Shown: piece by piece, positions 1 to 5,826 of the stretch
Position numbering within the stretch: position 1 is the stretch's first letter
How the letters are laid out: each line of letters starts with the position of its first letter
Assembly: GCA_003484265.1 (NCBI GenBank)
Contig: DNDO01000232.1
Span: 1 to 6,825, forward strand
DNA: 6,825 bases
Direction of reading: 5' to 3'
DNA from: Anaerolineae bacterium
GTDB lineage: Bacteria; Chloroflexota; Anaerolineae; Anaerolineales; Villigracilaceae
The notes under the pieces: model-generated
The model's input: the letters and a program-made list of their open reading frames with translations, nothing else
The model's database searches: none
Told to the model about the DNA's origin: nothing
Program-made: the position numbers and the translations under genes

Positions 1-1
1 G

Positions 2-154
2 GAGGTCCTCGAATACGCAGAGACCAAAGGCATCATCCTGCGCGGCGAAAGCAAGAAATATGGCAGCGACGGCTGGTTCCGCGTAACGGTCGGTACGAAG
101 GAAGAGAATGAATTGTTTGTCAATACGATATTGGAGTTCTTCGGAGTGAAATAA
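2..154 (+). CDS. hisC: Histidinol-phosphate aminotransferase-like protein, C-terminal fragment (5' end outside window)
   Basis: Fifty codons and a TAA stop are visible; the start lies left of the window. The fragment reads like the end of the small domain of a PLP-dependent fold-type I aminotransferase of the HisC group: a GIILRGESKKYG stretch (about visible residues 10-21), then GWFRVTVGTKEEN (24-36), matching the family pattern L-R-I-T-V-G-T-x-E-E-N. The Arg in that pattern (visible residue 27) is the substrate-carboxylate/phosphate-side arginine in the family. HisC converts imidazole-acetol phosphate and glutamate to histidinol phosphate in cytoplasmic histidine biosynthesis. The PLP lysine is not in view, and related enzymes (threonine-phosphate decarboxylase, aromatic aminotransferases) share this tail, so the exact substrate is inferred. 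It is followed by an intergenic palindromic repeat, with no classical terminator seen. Confidence 0.75.
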   Translation, partial: EVLEYAETKGIILRGESKKYGSDGWFRVTVGTKEENELFVNTILEFFGVK

Positions 155-158
155 TTAT

Positions 159-265
159 CCGTCATTGCGAGGAGAGTCCGCGCTGAGCGGAGTGAGCCGA
201 TAGGCGAACGAAGAAGAAGCGCACCGAAGGCATTGGGGATTGCTTCGCTCAACTCACAATGACGG
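159..265. repeat. Intergenic palindromic repeat (REP/MITE-like, degenerate)
   Basis: The left arm CCGTCATTGCGAG (159-171) pairs with the right arm CTCACAATGACGG (253-265) at 12 of 13 positions; the only mismatch is C168 against A256. The interior of about 80 bases is rich in GAGCGGAGTGAGC-like and GATTGCTTCGCTC-like pieces and encodes no plausible protein. Elements with GTCATTGCGAG ends and a GATTGCTTCG interior are, from general experience, dispersed in many bacterial genomes, including Anaerolineae. Copy number cannot be judged from one window. It fills the gap between the HisC-like stop and the CbbY-like gene, and may form a long RNA hairpin in a read-through transcript. Confidence 0.7.
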
Positions 266-270
266 GGAGG
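264..270 (+). promoter_or_regulatory. Ribosome binding site (GGGGAGG) deciding the start of the CbbY-like gene
   Basis: GGGGAGG lies 5 nt before the ATG at 276, a good Shine-Dalgarno match and spacing. It selects that ATG over an in-frame TTG at 240, which sits inside the palindromic repeat and would add 12 residues with no family similarity. The first two G bases belong to the repeat's right arm, so the repeat boundary and the ribosome binding site overlap. Confidence 0.75.
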
Positions 271-275
271 TTGAT

Positions 276-1034
276 ATGTCAAAAATCAAAGCAGTATTCT
301 TCGACCAGGACGGCGTGATCATCGACACCGAACGTGATGGTCACCGCGTCTCTTTCAATATGACTTTCAAGGAATTCGGCTTCACCGACGAATGGGACGT
401 GGAGTATTATCACGAACTATTACAGGTCGGCGGCGGCAAGGAACGCATGAAGCATCACTGGAAGACCAAAGGGTTCTCCAAACCGTTGACCGAGGAAGAG
501 ATCGACAACCTCGTCAAGGAGATGCACAAGCGCAAGACTGCGCTCTTCGTGGAACTGATCGAGACCGGCAAACTACCGTTGAGACCGGGTATTCATCGAT
601 TTATGAAAGAGGCAATGGAAGCTGGGTTAAAGTTGGCGGTCACGACCACGTCCAATGAGCAGGCGGCGAAGGCTGTCACCGAAACGGTCCTGTCCGATAT
701 CAAATTTGACTTGATCATCGCGGGAGACATGGTCAGCAAAAAGAAACCCGACCCCGAGATCTATACCATGGCGCTTTCAAAGTTGGGACTAAACACAGAC
801 GAAGCTTTTGTGGTCGAAGATTCAAAAAACGGACTCGCCGCCGCAAAAGCGGCCGGGCTGAAGACCATCGTCACCACGAATCATTACACGGAGCAGGAGG
901 ATGTCAGCGCGGGCGATGTGATCGTGTCCTGTTTAGGTGATGCTGATGGAGAAAAAGCTGAAATCCGAAAAGGTGAGATCGAAGGTTTCGACGGTGTCGT
1001 CCATGTGAAACAATTGATGGAACTATTTTCTTAG
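276..1034 (+). CDS. cbbY: CbbY-type HAD-superfamily sugar-bisphosphate phosphatase
   Basis: This 252-aa cytoplasmic protein has all HAD motifs. Motif I is DQDGVI with nucleophile D10 and acid/base D12; motif II is T124 in VTTTSNE; motif III is K157 in SKKKPDP; motif IV is E181-D182 in VVEDSKNGLAAAKAAG. The cap (about residues 18-90) carries DTERDGHRVSFN (17-28) and GGGKERM (52-58), signatures of CbbY proteins. In plants and Rhodobacter these dephosphorylate xylulose 1,5-bisphosphate, a RuBisCO inhibitor, to xylulose 5-phosphate. As I recall it, the plant CBBY sequence is unusually similar throughout, including LPLRPG before motif II. The ATG at 276 has a strong ribosome binding site. A beta-phosphoglucomutase-like or other sugar-phosphate role is the alternative. 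No RuBisCO or Calvin-cycle gene is visible, so the in vivo substrate is inferred. It ends 16 nt before a strong terminator. Confidence 0.8.
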   Translation: MSKIKAVFFDQDGVIIDTERDGHRVSFNMTFKEFGFTDEWDVEYYHELLQVGGGKERMKHHWKTKGFSKPLTEEEIDNLVKEMHKRKTALFVELIETGKLPLRPGIHRFMKEAMEAGLKLAVTTTSNEQAAKAVTETVLSDIKFDLIIAGDMVSKKKPDPEIYTMALSKLGLNTDEAFVVEDSKNGLAAAKAAGLKTIVTTNHYTEQEDVSAGDVIVSCLGDADGEKAEIRKGEIEGFDGVVHVKQLMELFS

Positions 1035-1050
1035 CTTGAATCTACCGTTA

Positions 1051-1091
1051 AACACAAAGGCCTTCTGTGCAATACAGAAGGCCTTTGTGTT
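1051..1091. terminator. Rho-independent terminator between convergent genes
   Basis: A perfect 18-bp inverted repeat (AACACAAAGGCCTTCTGT at 1051-1068, its complement at 1074-1091) encloses a 5-nt loop. On the + strand the stem runs into TTTTGTATTGTT, a modest U-rich tail. It lies 16 nt after the CbbY-like stop and 18 nt from the permease stop on the other strand, so it can serve both genes. The - strand side has no long T-run (TTTAACGG), so it is better formed for the + strand gene. Confidence 0.85.
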
Positions 1092-1109
1092 TTGTATTGT
1101 TGATCAGAA

Positions 1110-2573
1110 TTACTTCAATTCCTTTTGCGCCTCGGCAAGGAGAGCCACTTCCTCCTCGGGCGCCTGCGCTACAAGATAGTTGCGACTATAGAAAAAATAG
1201 TATGCATACATCACGACCACGAAGATGAGAGTTCCCCAAACACCCGGTCTGTTTTCAGGGATTGCAAACGTGGCAACCAGCGAAATAAGCGCGAGGATTG
1301 TACCTATCCATGCGCCTGTGTTACCAAGCGGGCTCTTATACGGGCGGGGAAGGTCTGGGCGTTTTTTGGCAAGCGCGATGTAGGAGATCATCACCAGGGC
1401 ATAAGAAATAACAGCGCCAAACACAGCCATGGTCAGCAAAGCCGCACCTACAACCGTGTCACCAAGCGCATCAAGCAGGAAGGCGATGCCAAACCCAACC
1501 ACAGCACCAATTATCAGGGCAAGATGCGGCGTTTTCTGGGTACTTGTCACAGACATAAATCGGGGCAGGTAGCCAGCACGCGAGAGGGCAAATAAAATGC
1601 GGCCATATGCGTAGATGATCGAGTGAAAGCTTGCAATTAATCCGGTTAATGCGACCAGCGTAAGCACTGTGCTGGTTGCGCCAGCCCCGAAAACCGCTTT
1701 AAAACCGATATCTAAAGGCGCGCCCGAAGAGCCCACTTCCAAAGCACCGCCTCCCACACCCGAATTCAATACAAGTGTAAAAACGGAAAGGGCAAGAAGC
1801 GTAACAATACCCCAGATCAACGCCTTGGGCATATCGTTAACCACATCATGAGATTCCTCCGCCGCCACAGGCAATTGTTCGATTGCCAGATAAAACCAGA
1901 TCGCAAACGGCAAAGCGGCAAAGACACCATACCAACCCTTTGGCAGGAACGGAGTTTGTCCCGCATCGGCGGCGATGTTGAACACCCTGTCCCAACTAAA
2001 TGCGCCGGAGAATATCGCACCAATATAGAAGATCACCAATACCGCCATGGCGGCGATCGTGATCCCCAATGCTACCTTCAAGGTCAGTTCAGTACCATAA
2101 ATGTTGATCCCTACAAAGACGGCGTAAAAAATCAACCACCATATCCATGGGGCGATACCGGGAATCAATGTATCCATATATGCGCCGATACCGACAACGA
2201 TCACCGCCGGAGTGACCACGTATTCCACAATATCAGTCACACCATTCAAGTACGCCAGCCCCGGACCAAACGCATTACGAGTAAATGAATAGAAACCACC
2301 TGCATGAGGCAATGCTGTTGATAGCTCTGCGATGGTCAACACCATACAAACGTACATGACAGCAATCACGATTGTTGCGATAAGCAAGCCCCCGAACCCG
2401 CCAGCCGCAAGACCAAAGTTCCAGCCGAAGAAGTCGCCTGAAATGACTGCTCCCACACCCAATCCCCAAAGCAGGACCCAGCCAGCTTTGCGGGTGAGTT
2501 GACGCTTCTCCAGATAGTCCTTATCCACATTTTCATACTTGACACCTTGAACTTTATTCACGTTCTTGGACAT
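1110..2573 (-). CDS. APC-superfamily permease, ethanolamine-permease (Eat) type
   Basis: This 487-aa integral membrane protein has about 12 hydrophobic segments, a short charged cytoplasmic N-terminus (1-30) and a charged C-terminal tail (about 468-487). TM1 carries GAVISGDFFGWNFGLAAGG (41-59), equivalent to the unwound Gly-rich substrate-binding stretch of APC transporters and close to the ISGDFxGWNFGL pattern of ethanolamine permeases. AELSTALPHAGGFY (82-95) is the family TM2-TM3 signature. GVFAALPFAIWFYLAIEQLPVAAEE (217-241) is TM6, with a sequence typical of the ethanolamine-permease subgroup. The likely role is proton-coupled uptake of ethanolamine or a small amino acid. No eut genes are in the window, so the substrate is inferred from subgroup resemblance only. 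The start ATG (2571-2573) has an AGGAGA ribosome binding site. It is transcribed divergently from the Nudix gene. Confidence 0.82.
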   Translation of the reverse strand: MSKNVNKVQGVKYENVDKDYLEKRQLTRKAGWVLLWGLGVGAVISGDFFGWNFGLAAGGFGGLLIATIVIAVMYVCMVLTIAELSTALPHAGGFYSFTRNAFGPGLAYLNGVTDIVEYVVTPAVIVVGIGAYMDTLIPGIAPWIWWLIFYAVFVGINIYGTELTLKVALGITIAAMAVLVIFYIGAIFSGAFSWDRVFNIAADAGQTPFLPKGWYGVFAALPFAIWFYLAIEQLPVAAEESHDVVNDMPKALIWGIVTLLALSVFTLVLNSGVGGGALEVGSSGAPLDIGFKAVFGAGATSTVLTLVALTGLIASFHSIIYAYGRILFALSRAGYLPRFMSVTSTQKTPHLALIIGAVVGFGIAFLLDALGDTVVGAALLTMAVFGAVISYALVMISYIALAKKRPDLPRPYKSPLGNTGAWIGTILALISLVATFAIPENRPGVWGTLIFVVVMYAYYFFYSRNYLVAQAPEEEVALLAEAQKELK

Positions 2574-2580
2574 TGTATAT

Positions 2581-2586
2581 TCTCCT
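2581..2586 (-). promoter_or_regulatory. Ribosome binding site of the permease gene
   Basis: Reading the - strand, AGGAGA lies 7 nt before the ATG at 2573. This supports the chosen start, and the protein then begins with the charged N-terminal tail usual for APC permeases. Confidence 0.75.
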
Positions 2587-2681
2587 GTAAGGTTTTTATT
2601 TTGGATTTACTGATTTGGGGAATGTCATTACTGAATATCTCTTTCTAACCACCTCTCCTCTCTGGAAATATCATTGTAGAT

Positions 2682-2710
2682 ATAAGACAAAAACACTCGT
2701 ATTTTGACAA
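2682..2710 (-). promoter_or_regulatory. Candidate sigma-70-type promoter for the permease gene
   Basis: On the - strand TTGTCA (2705-2710) is followed after 17 nt by TCTTAT (2682-2687), which matches 5/6 and 4/6 of the -35 and -10 consensus. Transcription would start near 2675, leaving a leader of about 100 nt. The -35 box lies in the loop of the palindrome at 2695-2720, so a protein bound there would block it. This is pattern-based only; the -10 box is weak. Confidence 0.35.
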
Positions 2711-2726
2711 GGATACGAGTATTTTT
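2689..2726. promoter_or_regulatory. Palindrome in the divergent promoter region, candidate operator
   Basis: ACTCGTAT (2695-2702) and ATACGAGT (2713-2720) form perfect 8-bp arms around a 10-nt spacer. With one mismatch the symmetry extends to 14-bp arms (2689-2702 and 2713-2726) through flanking A5 and T5 runs. It lies between two divergent genes, and neither strand has an upstream gene to terminate here, so a dimeric regulator's operator is the best reading. The A/T flanks make it look like a small bidirectional terminator, so a transcription attenuator in a longer leader remains possible. Confidence 0.5.
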
Positions 2727-2749
2727 CCCGTCCAGACAACCCTAGAGGT

Positions 2750-2755
2750 TACAAT
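2750..2755 (+). promoter_or_regulatory. Candidate -10 element (TACAAT) of the Nudix gene
   Basis: TACAAT matches the TATAAT consensus at 5 of 6 positions and ends 7 nt before the ATG at 2763. Transcription from it would begin at or next to the start codon, giving a leaderless mRNA. That agrees with the lack of a well-placed ribosome binding site: the only candidate, AGAGG at 2744-2748, is 14 nt from the ATG. The -35 region is poor (TTCCCG at 2725-2730). Confidence 0.35.
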
Positions 2756-2762
2756 TCAGTCC

Positions 2763-3329
2763 ATGCCAGACGAACTTTTTGATGTCATAAACGAGCAAGA
2801 TCAGGTCGTCGGACAGGAAATGCGCTCCATCGTCCATCAGCGCGGACTGTGGCATCGCGGTGCACACGTTTTGTTGTTCTCAGCAGATGACAAGTTGATC
2901 GTCCAGCAACGTTCACGAAACAAATCACAATCTCCATTAGCATTGGATTGTTCCGTGTCGGAACATGTAACAGCCGGTGAAGATTATCTCCAGGCGGCAA
3001 CACGCGGGCTTTCAGAGGAATTGGGTATGACAAACATCGAACTGACGCCCATAGTAAAATTCAAAATGAACTATGGACCCAACGACAACGAGATCAGCAT
3101 GATCTTCAAAGGCATTGCCGATCTCGCATCCGTTCTCTTCGACCCGGAAGAGATCGAACGCGTGGGTGCATATTCCATTGAAGAATTACAAATCATCATG
3201 GAACAAAAGCCGGAAAATTTCAGTTATTGGTTCGGGCAAATCACCTTATGGCTTCTCGATAAACCGTCCGCCTTACAAGTTATGAACAATGGAAATGAAA
3301 AATATCTAATGCCTAATTCGGGCATATAA
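2763..3329 (+). CDS. Nudix-fold protein resembling type 1 isopentenyl-diphosphate isomerase, with altered active site
   Basis: This 188-aa soluble protein opens with ELFDVINEQDQVVG and has HQRGLWHRGAHVLLF (25-39), usual in IPP isomerase and YfcD-like Nudix proteins. The Nudix box (72-89) is degenerate: the REL position reads R81-G82-L83 and the central Glu of the box is A78, leaving E85 and E86. By alignment from memory with E. coli Idi, metal ligands H25, H32, H69, E87, E114 and E116 correspond to H25, H31, H68, E86, D108 and E110, and FSYWF matches the Idi FSPWM segment. However, catalytic Cys67 is S66 (SVSEHV against SVCGHP). It may therefore be a divergent isomerase-fold enzyme or a Nudix hydrolase of unknown diphosphate substrate. 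The ATG start is the only reasonable one in frame. The MFS gene follows after 9 nt, probably co-transcribed. Confidence 0.8.
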   Translation: MPDELFDVINEQDQVVGQEMRSIVHQRGLWHRGAHVLLFSADDKLIVQQRSRNKSQSPLALDCSVSEHVTAGEDYLQAATRGLSEELGMTNIELTPIVKFKMNYGPNDNEISMIFKGIADLASVLFDPEEIERVGAYSIEELQIIMEQKPENFSYWFGQITLWLLDKPSALQVMNNGNEKYLMPNSGI

Positions 3330-3338
3330 TCACCTGCT

Positions 3339-4601
3339 ATGTTCTCTAAAATCTTCCGCGTATTCAAACAAGTTGGGGTCCCGCCGGAATACCAGGCTAA
3401 CTTTCGGCATCTGTATTTCGACATTGCCGGGTTCGGTATCCTGAGCGGCTCGGTCATCAACTTCCTGAACATCTACGCCACACGTCTCGGCGCAACCAGT
3501 TTTCAGATCGGTCTGATCGGCGCCATGTCTGCCATGGTCAATCTCTTCCTCGCCATCCCCGCCGGGCGCTGGCTCGCGAAGCGTAACACCAGCCAGGCCA
3601 TCTTCCGCACATCTGTTTATTATCGAATTGGTTTCGTTTTCTTCATCTTCATCCCCCAGTTCTTCAACGATGCGCAACAGATCGTCGCCATCATCCTCAT
3701 CACGCTCCTCATGGCGATTCCCCTCACACCGCTCGGCGTTGGGTTCAATGCCCTCTTCGCAGAAGCCGTCCCTGATAAATACCGCGCCCATGTGGCAGGC
3801 ACGCGCAATGTCGTACTTGCCGTCACGTTCATCCTCGCTTCCCTTGTCAGCGGGTTCATTCTCGATAACCTCCCCTTCCCGGTCGGATATCAGGTCGTAT
3901 TCGGGATCGGGGCGTTCGGCGCCGCCCTGAGCAGTTACCACCTATATTTTATTAGACCTGTATTGGATGAAAACCCGGCGCTTCCCACCCCGTCCGAAGG
4001 TGCCCCTGCAAAAAAAGTTTCCCTACCCCGCAAATTTTCCTCCGCCCTGCGCATGGACATATTATCCACGCCATTCACCAAGGTCCTGCTGGCGTTATTT
4101 GCATTCCACTTCACTCACACCCTCACCGCCCCCGTCTACCCGTTATATAACGTTCGTGTCCTCTCCCTCAACGATAACAACATCGGTATCAGCCAGGCTT
4201 TGTATTACCTGACCATGCTTGTCGGCTCGATGCAGTTCAGGCGCATGGTCGGGCGATTTGGTCACAAAAAAGTGACCGGCTTCGGCGTGATCGGCATGTC
4301 GCTGTATCCCTTCCTGTTGGCATTCACAACACAACTCTGGCAGTTCTACGCCATCGCATTGATCGGCGGTGTCACCTGGGCATGGACGAACGGCGCCTAC
4401 GCCAACTATATGCTCGAACGCATCCCGCCCGCAGACCGTCCCTCGCATCTGGCGTGGTACACCATCATCCTCAACATTGCCATCCTTGCTGGCTCACTCG
4501 GCGGCTCCGCCATCGCAGATTGGACCGGTCTTGTAAATGCCCTGTTACTATTCGGCACATTACGCATTATTGCGGGGCTATATATTTTGAAATGGGGTTA
4601 A
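3339..4601 (+). CDS. Major facilitator superfamily (MFS) transporter, 12 TM, substrate unknown
   Basis: The 420-aa protein has twelve hydrophobic segments in two sets of six, split by a polar Pro/Lys-rich loop (about 205-240). TM1 starts near residue 25 after an amphipathic NFRHLYFD stretch; TM12 (GLVNALLLFGTLRIIAGLYILKW) runs to the last residue, so there is no C-terminal tail. The loop after TM2 (PAGRWLAKRN) and the loop after TM8 (VGRFGHKK) are degenerate versions of MFS motif A, which supports the fold. No substrate-specific signature is recognised; uptake and efflux are both possible. The start is 9 nt after the Nudix stop and has no Shine-Dalgarno sequence, which suggests translational coupling to that gene. 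No other in-frame start precedes the conserved N-terminus. Its stop abuts the convergent thrC stop, with no terminator hairpin. Confidence 0.85.
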   Translation: MFSKIFRVFKQVGVPPEYQANFRHLYFDIAGFGILSGSVINFLNIYATRLGATSFQIGLIGAMSAMVNLFLAIPAGRWLAKRNTSQAIFRTSVYYRIGFVFFIFIPQFFNDAQQIVAIILITLLMAIPLTPLGVGFNALFAEAVPDKYRAHVAGTRNVVLAVTFILASLVSGFILDNLPFPVGYQVVFGIGAFGAALSSYHLYFIRPVLDENPALPTPSEGAPAKKVSLPRKFSSALRMDILSTPFTKVLLALFAFHFTHTLTAPVYPLYNVRVLSLNDNNIGISQALYYLTMLVGSMQFRRMVGRFGHKKVTGFGVIGMSLYPFLLAFTTQLWQFYAIALIGGVTWAWTNGAYANYMLERIPPADRPSHLAWYTIILNIAILAGSLGGSAIADWTGLVNALLLFGTLRIIAGLYILKWG

Positions 4602-4605
4602 TTAA
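4598..4605. other. TTAATTAA palindrome holding both convergent stop codons
   Basis: TAA at 4599-4601 ends the + strand MFS gene, and TAA read on the - strand from 4604-4602 ends thrC. Both lie within a single 8-bp TTAATTAA palindrome and there is no base between the two genes. No inverted repeat able to act as a terminator is visible nearby. Confidence 0.9.
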
Positions 4606-5777
4606 TTTTCCGGGTTGATATACTTCAACCCCGATCCTGTATTGAACAACACAATTCTTTCATCCGGCTTTACCCAGCCTTGCGTAACAAGTTTATTCAA
4701 CGCGGCAAGCGTGGCAGCGCCTTCGGGTGCGGCAAAGATGCCTTCCGTTTCAGCCAGTTTCTTTTGCGCGGCCAGCGTATCATCGTCGCTCACGGCAACG
4801 GCTGTGCCCTTGCTTTCATAAATATCCTTCATAATAATTTTGTCCGCAAAACTTTTCGGCACACGCAGCCCGGAGGAAATGGTCTTTGCGCCCTCCCAAA
4901 ACTCGCAAAATGATGCCCCCTCGTTGAAGGCTTTCACCACCGGTGCACACCCTTCCGCCTGCACAGAAACCATTCGCGGACGCTTCGTATTCTCCAGCCA
5001 GCCCAATTGCTCCAGTTCATCGAACGCTTTCCACATCCCCACCAGACCTGTCCCACCGCCTGTGGGATAAACGATCACATCCGGCAGTTCCCAGTTGAAT
5101 TGCTCTGACAGTTCCAAGCCCATCACTTTCTTGCCCTCCACACGATACGGCTCCTTGAATGTGGACACATCGAACCAACCATCAGCTTTCGCTTTTTCGC
5201 CCGCCAGTTTTGCCGCATCGCTGATCAGGCCGTCCACAAGCGTTACTTCCGCGCCCACCATGCGGCTCTCCTCCATGTTCGCGAAAGGAGTATCTTTCGG
5301 CATGAAGATATGCGCCTTCATCCCTGCGCGCGCCGCATACGCAGCCATCGCGCCGCCGGCATTGCCCGCTGTTGGAATGATTACTTTTTTAACGCCCAAC
5401 TCTTTCGCTTTCGAGATCGCCGCTGCCAGTCCGCGTGCTTTGAAGGAACCGGTTGGATTTATACTTTCGTCCTTCACAAATAAATTGGAAAGACCGAGTT
5501 CTTTCTCTAGTTGAGGAAGTGAAAGCAGAGGCGTATCTCCTTCGCCGAGAAAGACTCGATTCTGCGCATTTAACACCGGCAGGATCTCATGCCATCGCCA
5601 CATCCCGCTTTCTCGAAGCGAAACAGTTTCACGGTCCAGATGCTGACGCGCTAAGTCCAGGTCATAGCGCGGGAGCAGGGGTGACTTACACGCCTGGCAA
5701 AACGTATGCAGTTCCTCGTGTGAATACGTTTCGCCGCAGCCGGAACATTCGAGGTGTGTGAGATAGGAATAGGTCAT
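4602..5777 (-). CDS. thrC: Threonine synthase with N-terminal zinc ribbon
   Basis: This 391-aa PLP enzyme of fold type II converts O-phosphohomoserine to threonine in the cytoplasm, the last step of threonine synthesis. A zinc ribbon (C11-x2-C14 ... C27-x2-C30) opens the protein, as in many threonine synthases of archaea, Chloroflexota and related groups. GEGDTPLL (78-85) is followed by INPTGSFKARG (106-116) with PLP lysine K113. TAGNAGGA (136-143) is the substrate loop, EPYRVEGKK (209-217) a family block, PTGGGTG (238-244) the PLP-phosphate-binding loop, and NTGSGLK (379-385) the C-terminal loop. The family norms SGNAAAA and TGHGLK differ slightly, so a threonine-synthase-like lyase acting on a related substrate is a minor alternative. 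The length is normal. A strong AAGGAGGA ribosome binding site fixes the start. No hom or thrB is in view, and it appears to be transcribed alone. Confidence 0.86.
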   Translation of the reverse strand: MTYSYLTHLECSGCGETYSHEELHTFCQACKSPLLPRYDLDLARQHLDRETVSLRESGMWRWHEILPVLNAQNRVFLGEGDTPLLSLPQLEKELGLSNLFVKDESINPTGSFKARGLAAAISKAKELGVKKVIIPTAGNAGGAMAAYAARAGMKAHIFMPKDTPFANMEESRMVGAEVTLVDGLISDAAKLAGEKAKADGWFDVSTFKEPYRVEGKKVMGLELSEQFNWELPDVIVYPTGGGTGLVGMWKAFDELEQLGWLENTKRPRMVSVQAEGCAPVVKAFNEGASFCEFWEGAKTISSGLRVPKSFADKIIMKDIYESKGTAVAVSDDDTLAAQKKLAETEGIFAAPEGAATLAALNKLVTQGWVKPDERIVLFNTGSGLKYINPEN

Positions 5778-5780
5778 GGA

Positions 5781-5788
5781 TCCTCCTT
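5781..5788 (-). promoter_or_regulatory. Strong ribosome binding site of thrC
   Basis: On the - strand AAGGAGGA lies 3 nt before the ATG at 5777 (core AGGAGG with 4 nt spacing). It is the best Shine-Dalgarno match in the window and indicates efficient translation. Confidence 0.85.
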
Positions 5789-5804
5789 GTTTTGAACTTT
5801 GCTT

Positions 5805-5823
5805 TGAATGATTTTATCATTCA
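5805..5823. promoter_or_regulatory. Palindrome in the thrC leader with TAAAAT at its centre
   Basis: TGAATGAT (5805-5812) and ATCATTCA (5816-5823) are perfect 8-bp arms around TTT. Read on the - strand, the centre gives TAAAAT (5811-5816), a 5/6 match to a -10 box, 33 nt before the thrC start codon. A promoter here would follow directly after the terminator of the upstream gene, and the palindrome would suit an operator. A matching -35 box is not clear: the position 17 nt away falls in the terminator stem. It could instead form a small leader hairpin. Confidence 0.4.
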
Positions 5824-5826
5824 GTT

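Noticed and set aside
240..275. In-frame TTG at 240 as start of the CbbY-like gene
   Set aside because: It lies inside the palindromic repeat, has no ribosome binding site, and adds residues unlike the family; the ATG at 276 has GGGGAGG at ideal spacing.
1125..1595. Open frame on the + strand opposite the permease gene
   Set aside because: It has no family resemblance and a basic, unstructured composition; the - strand carries a full-length APC permease.
2703..2709. TTGACA (2704-2709) as the -35 box of the Nudix gene
   Set aside because: Perfect hexamer, but no -10-like box lies 16-18 nt downstream; the TACAAT at 2750 is 40 nt away.
2689..2726. The 2689-2726 hairpin as a simple terminator
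   Set aside because: It lies between two diverging genes, so no transcript from a visible gene would reach it in either direction; an operator or leader element fits better.
3330..3941. Long open frame on the - strand opposite the MFS gene (about 200 codons)
   Set aside because: The product is strongly acidic and low in complexity, as expected from the complement of a membrane-protein gene, and has no domain; the + strand frame is a clear 12-TM transporter.
5696..5735. Inverted repeat of 12-bp arms (11 of 12 paired) with a 16-nt spacer inside thrC
   Set aside because: It falls in the codons of the zinc ribbon (GETYSHEELHTFC); an imperfect match of this size is expected about once by chance in a window of this length, so no function is claimed.
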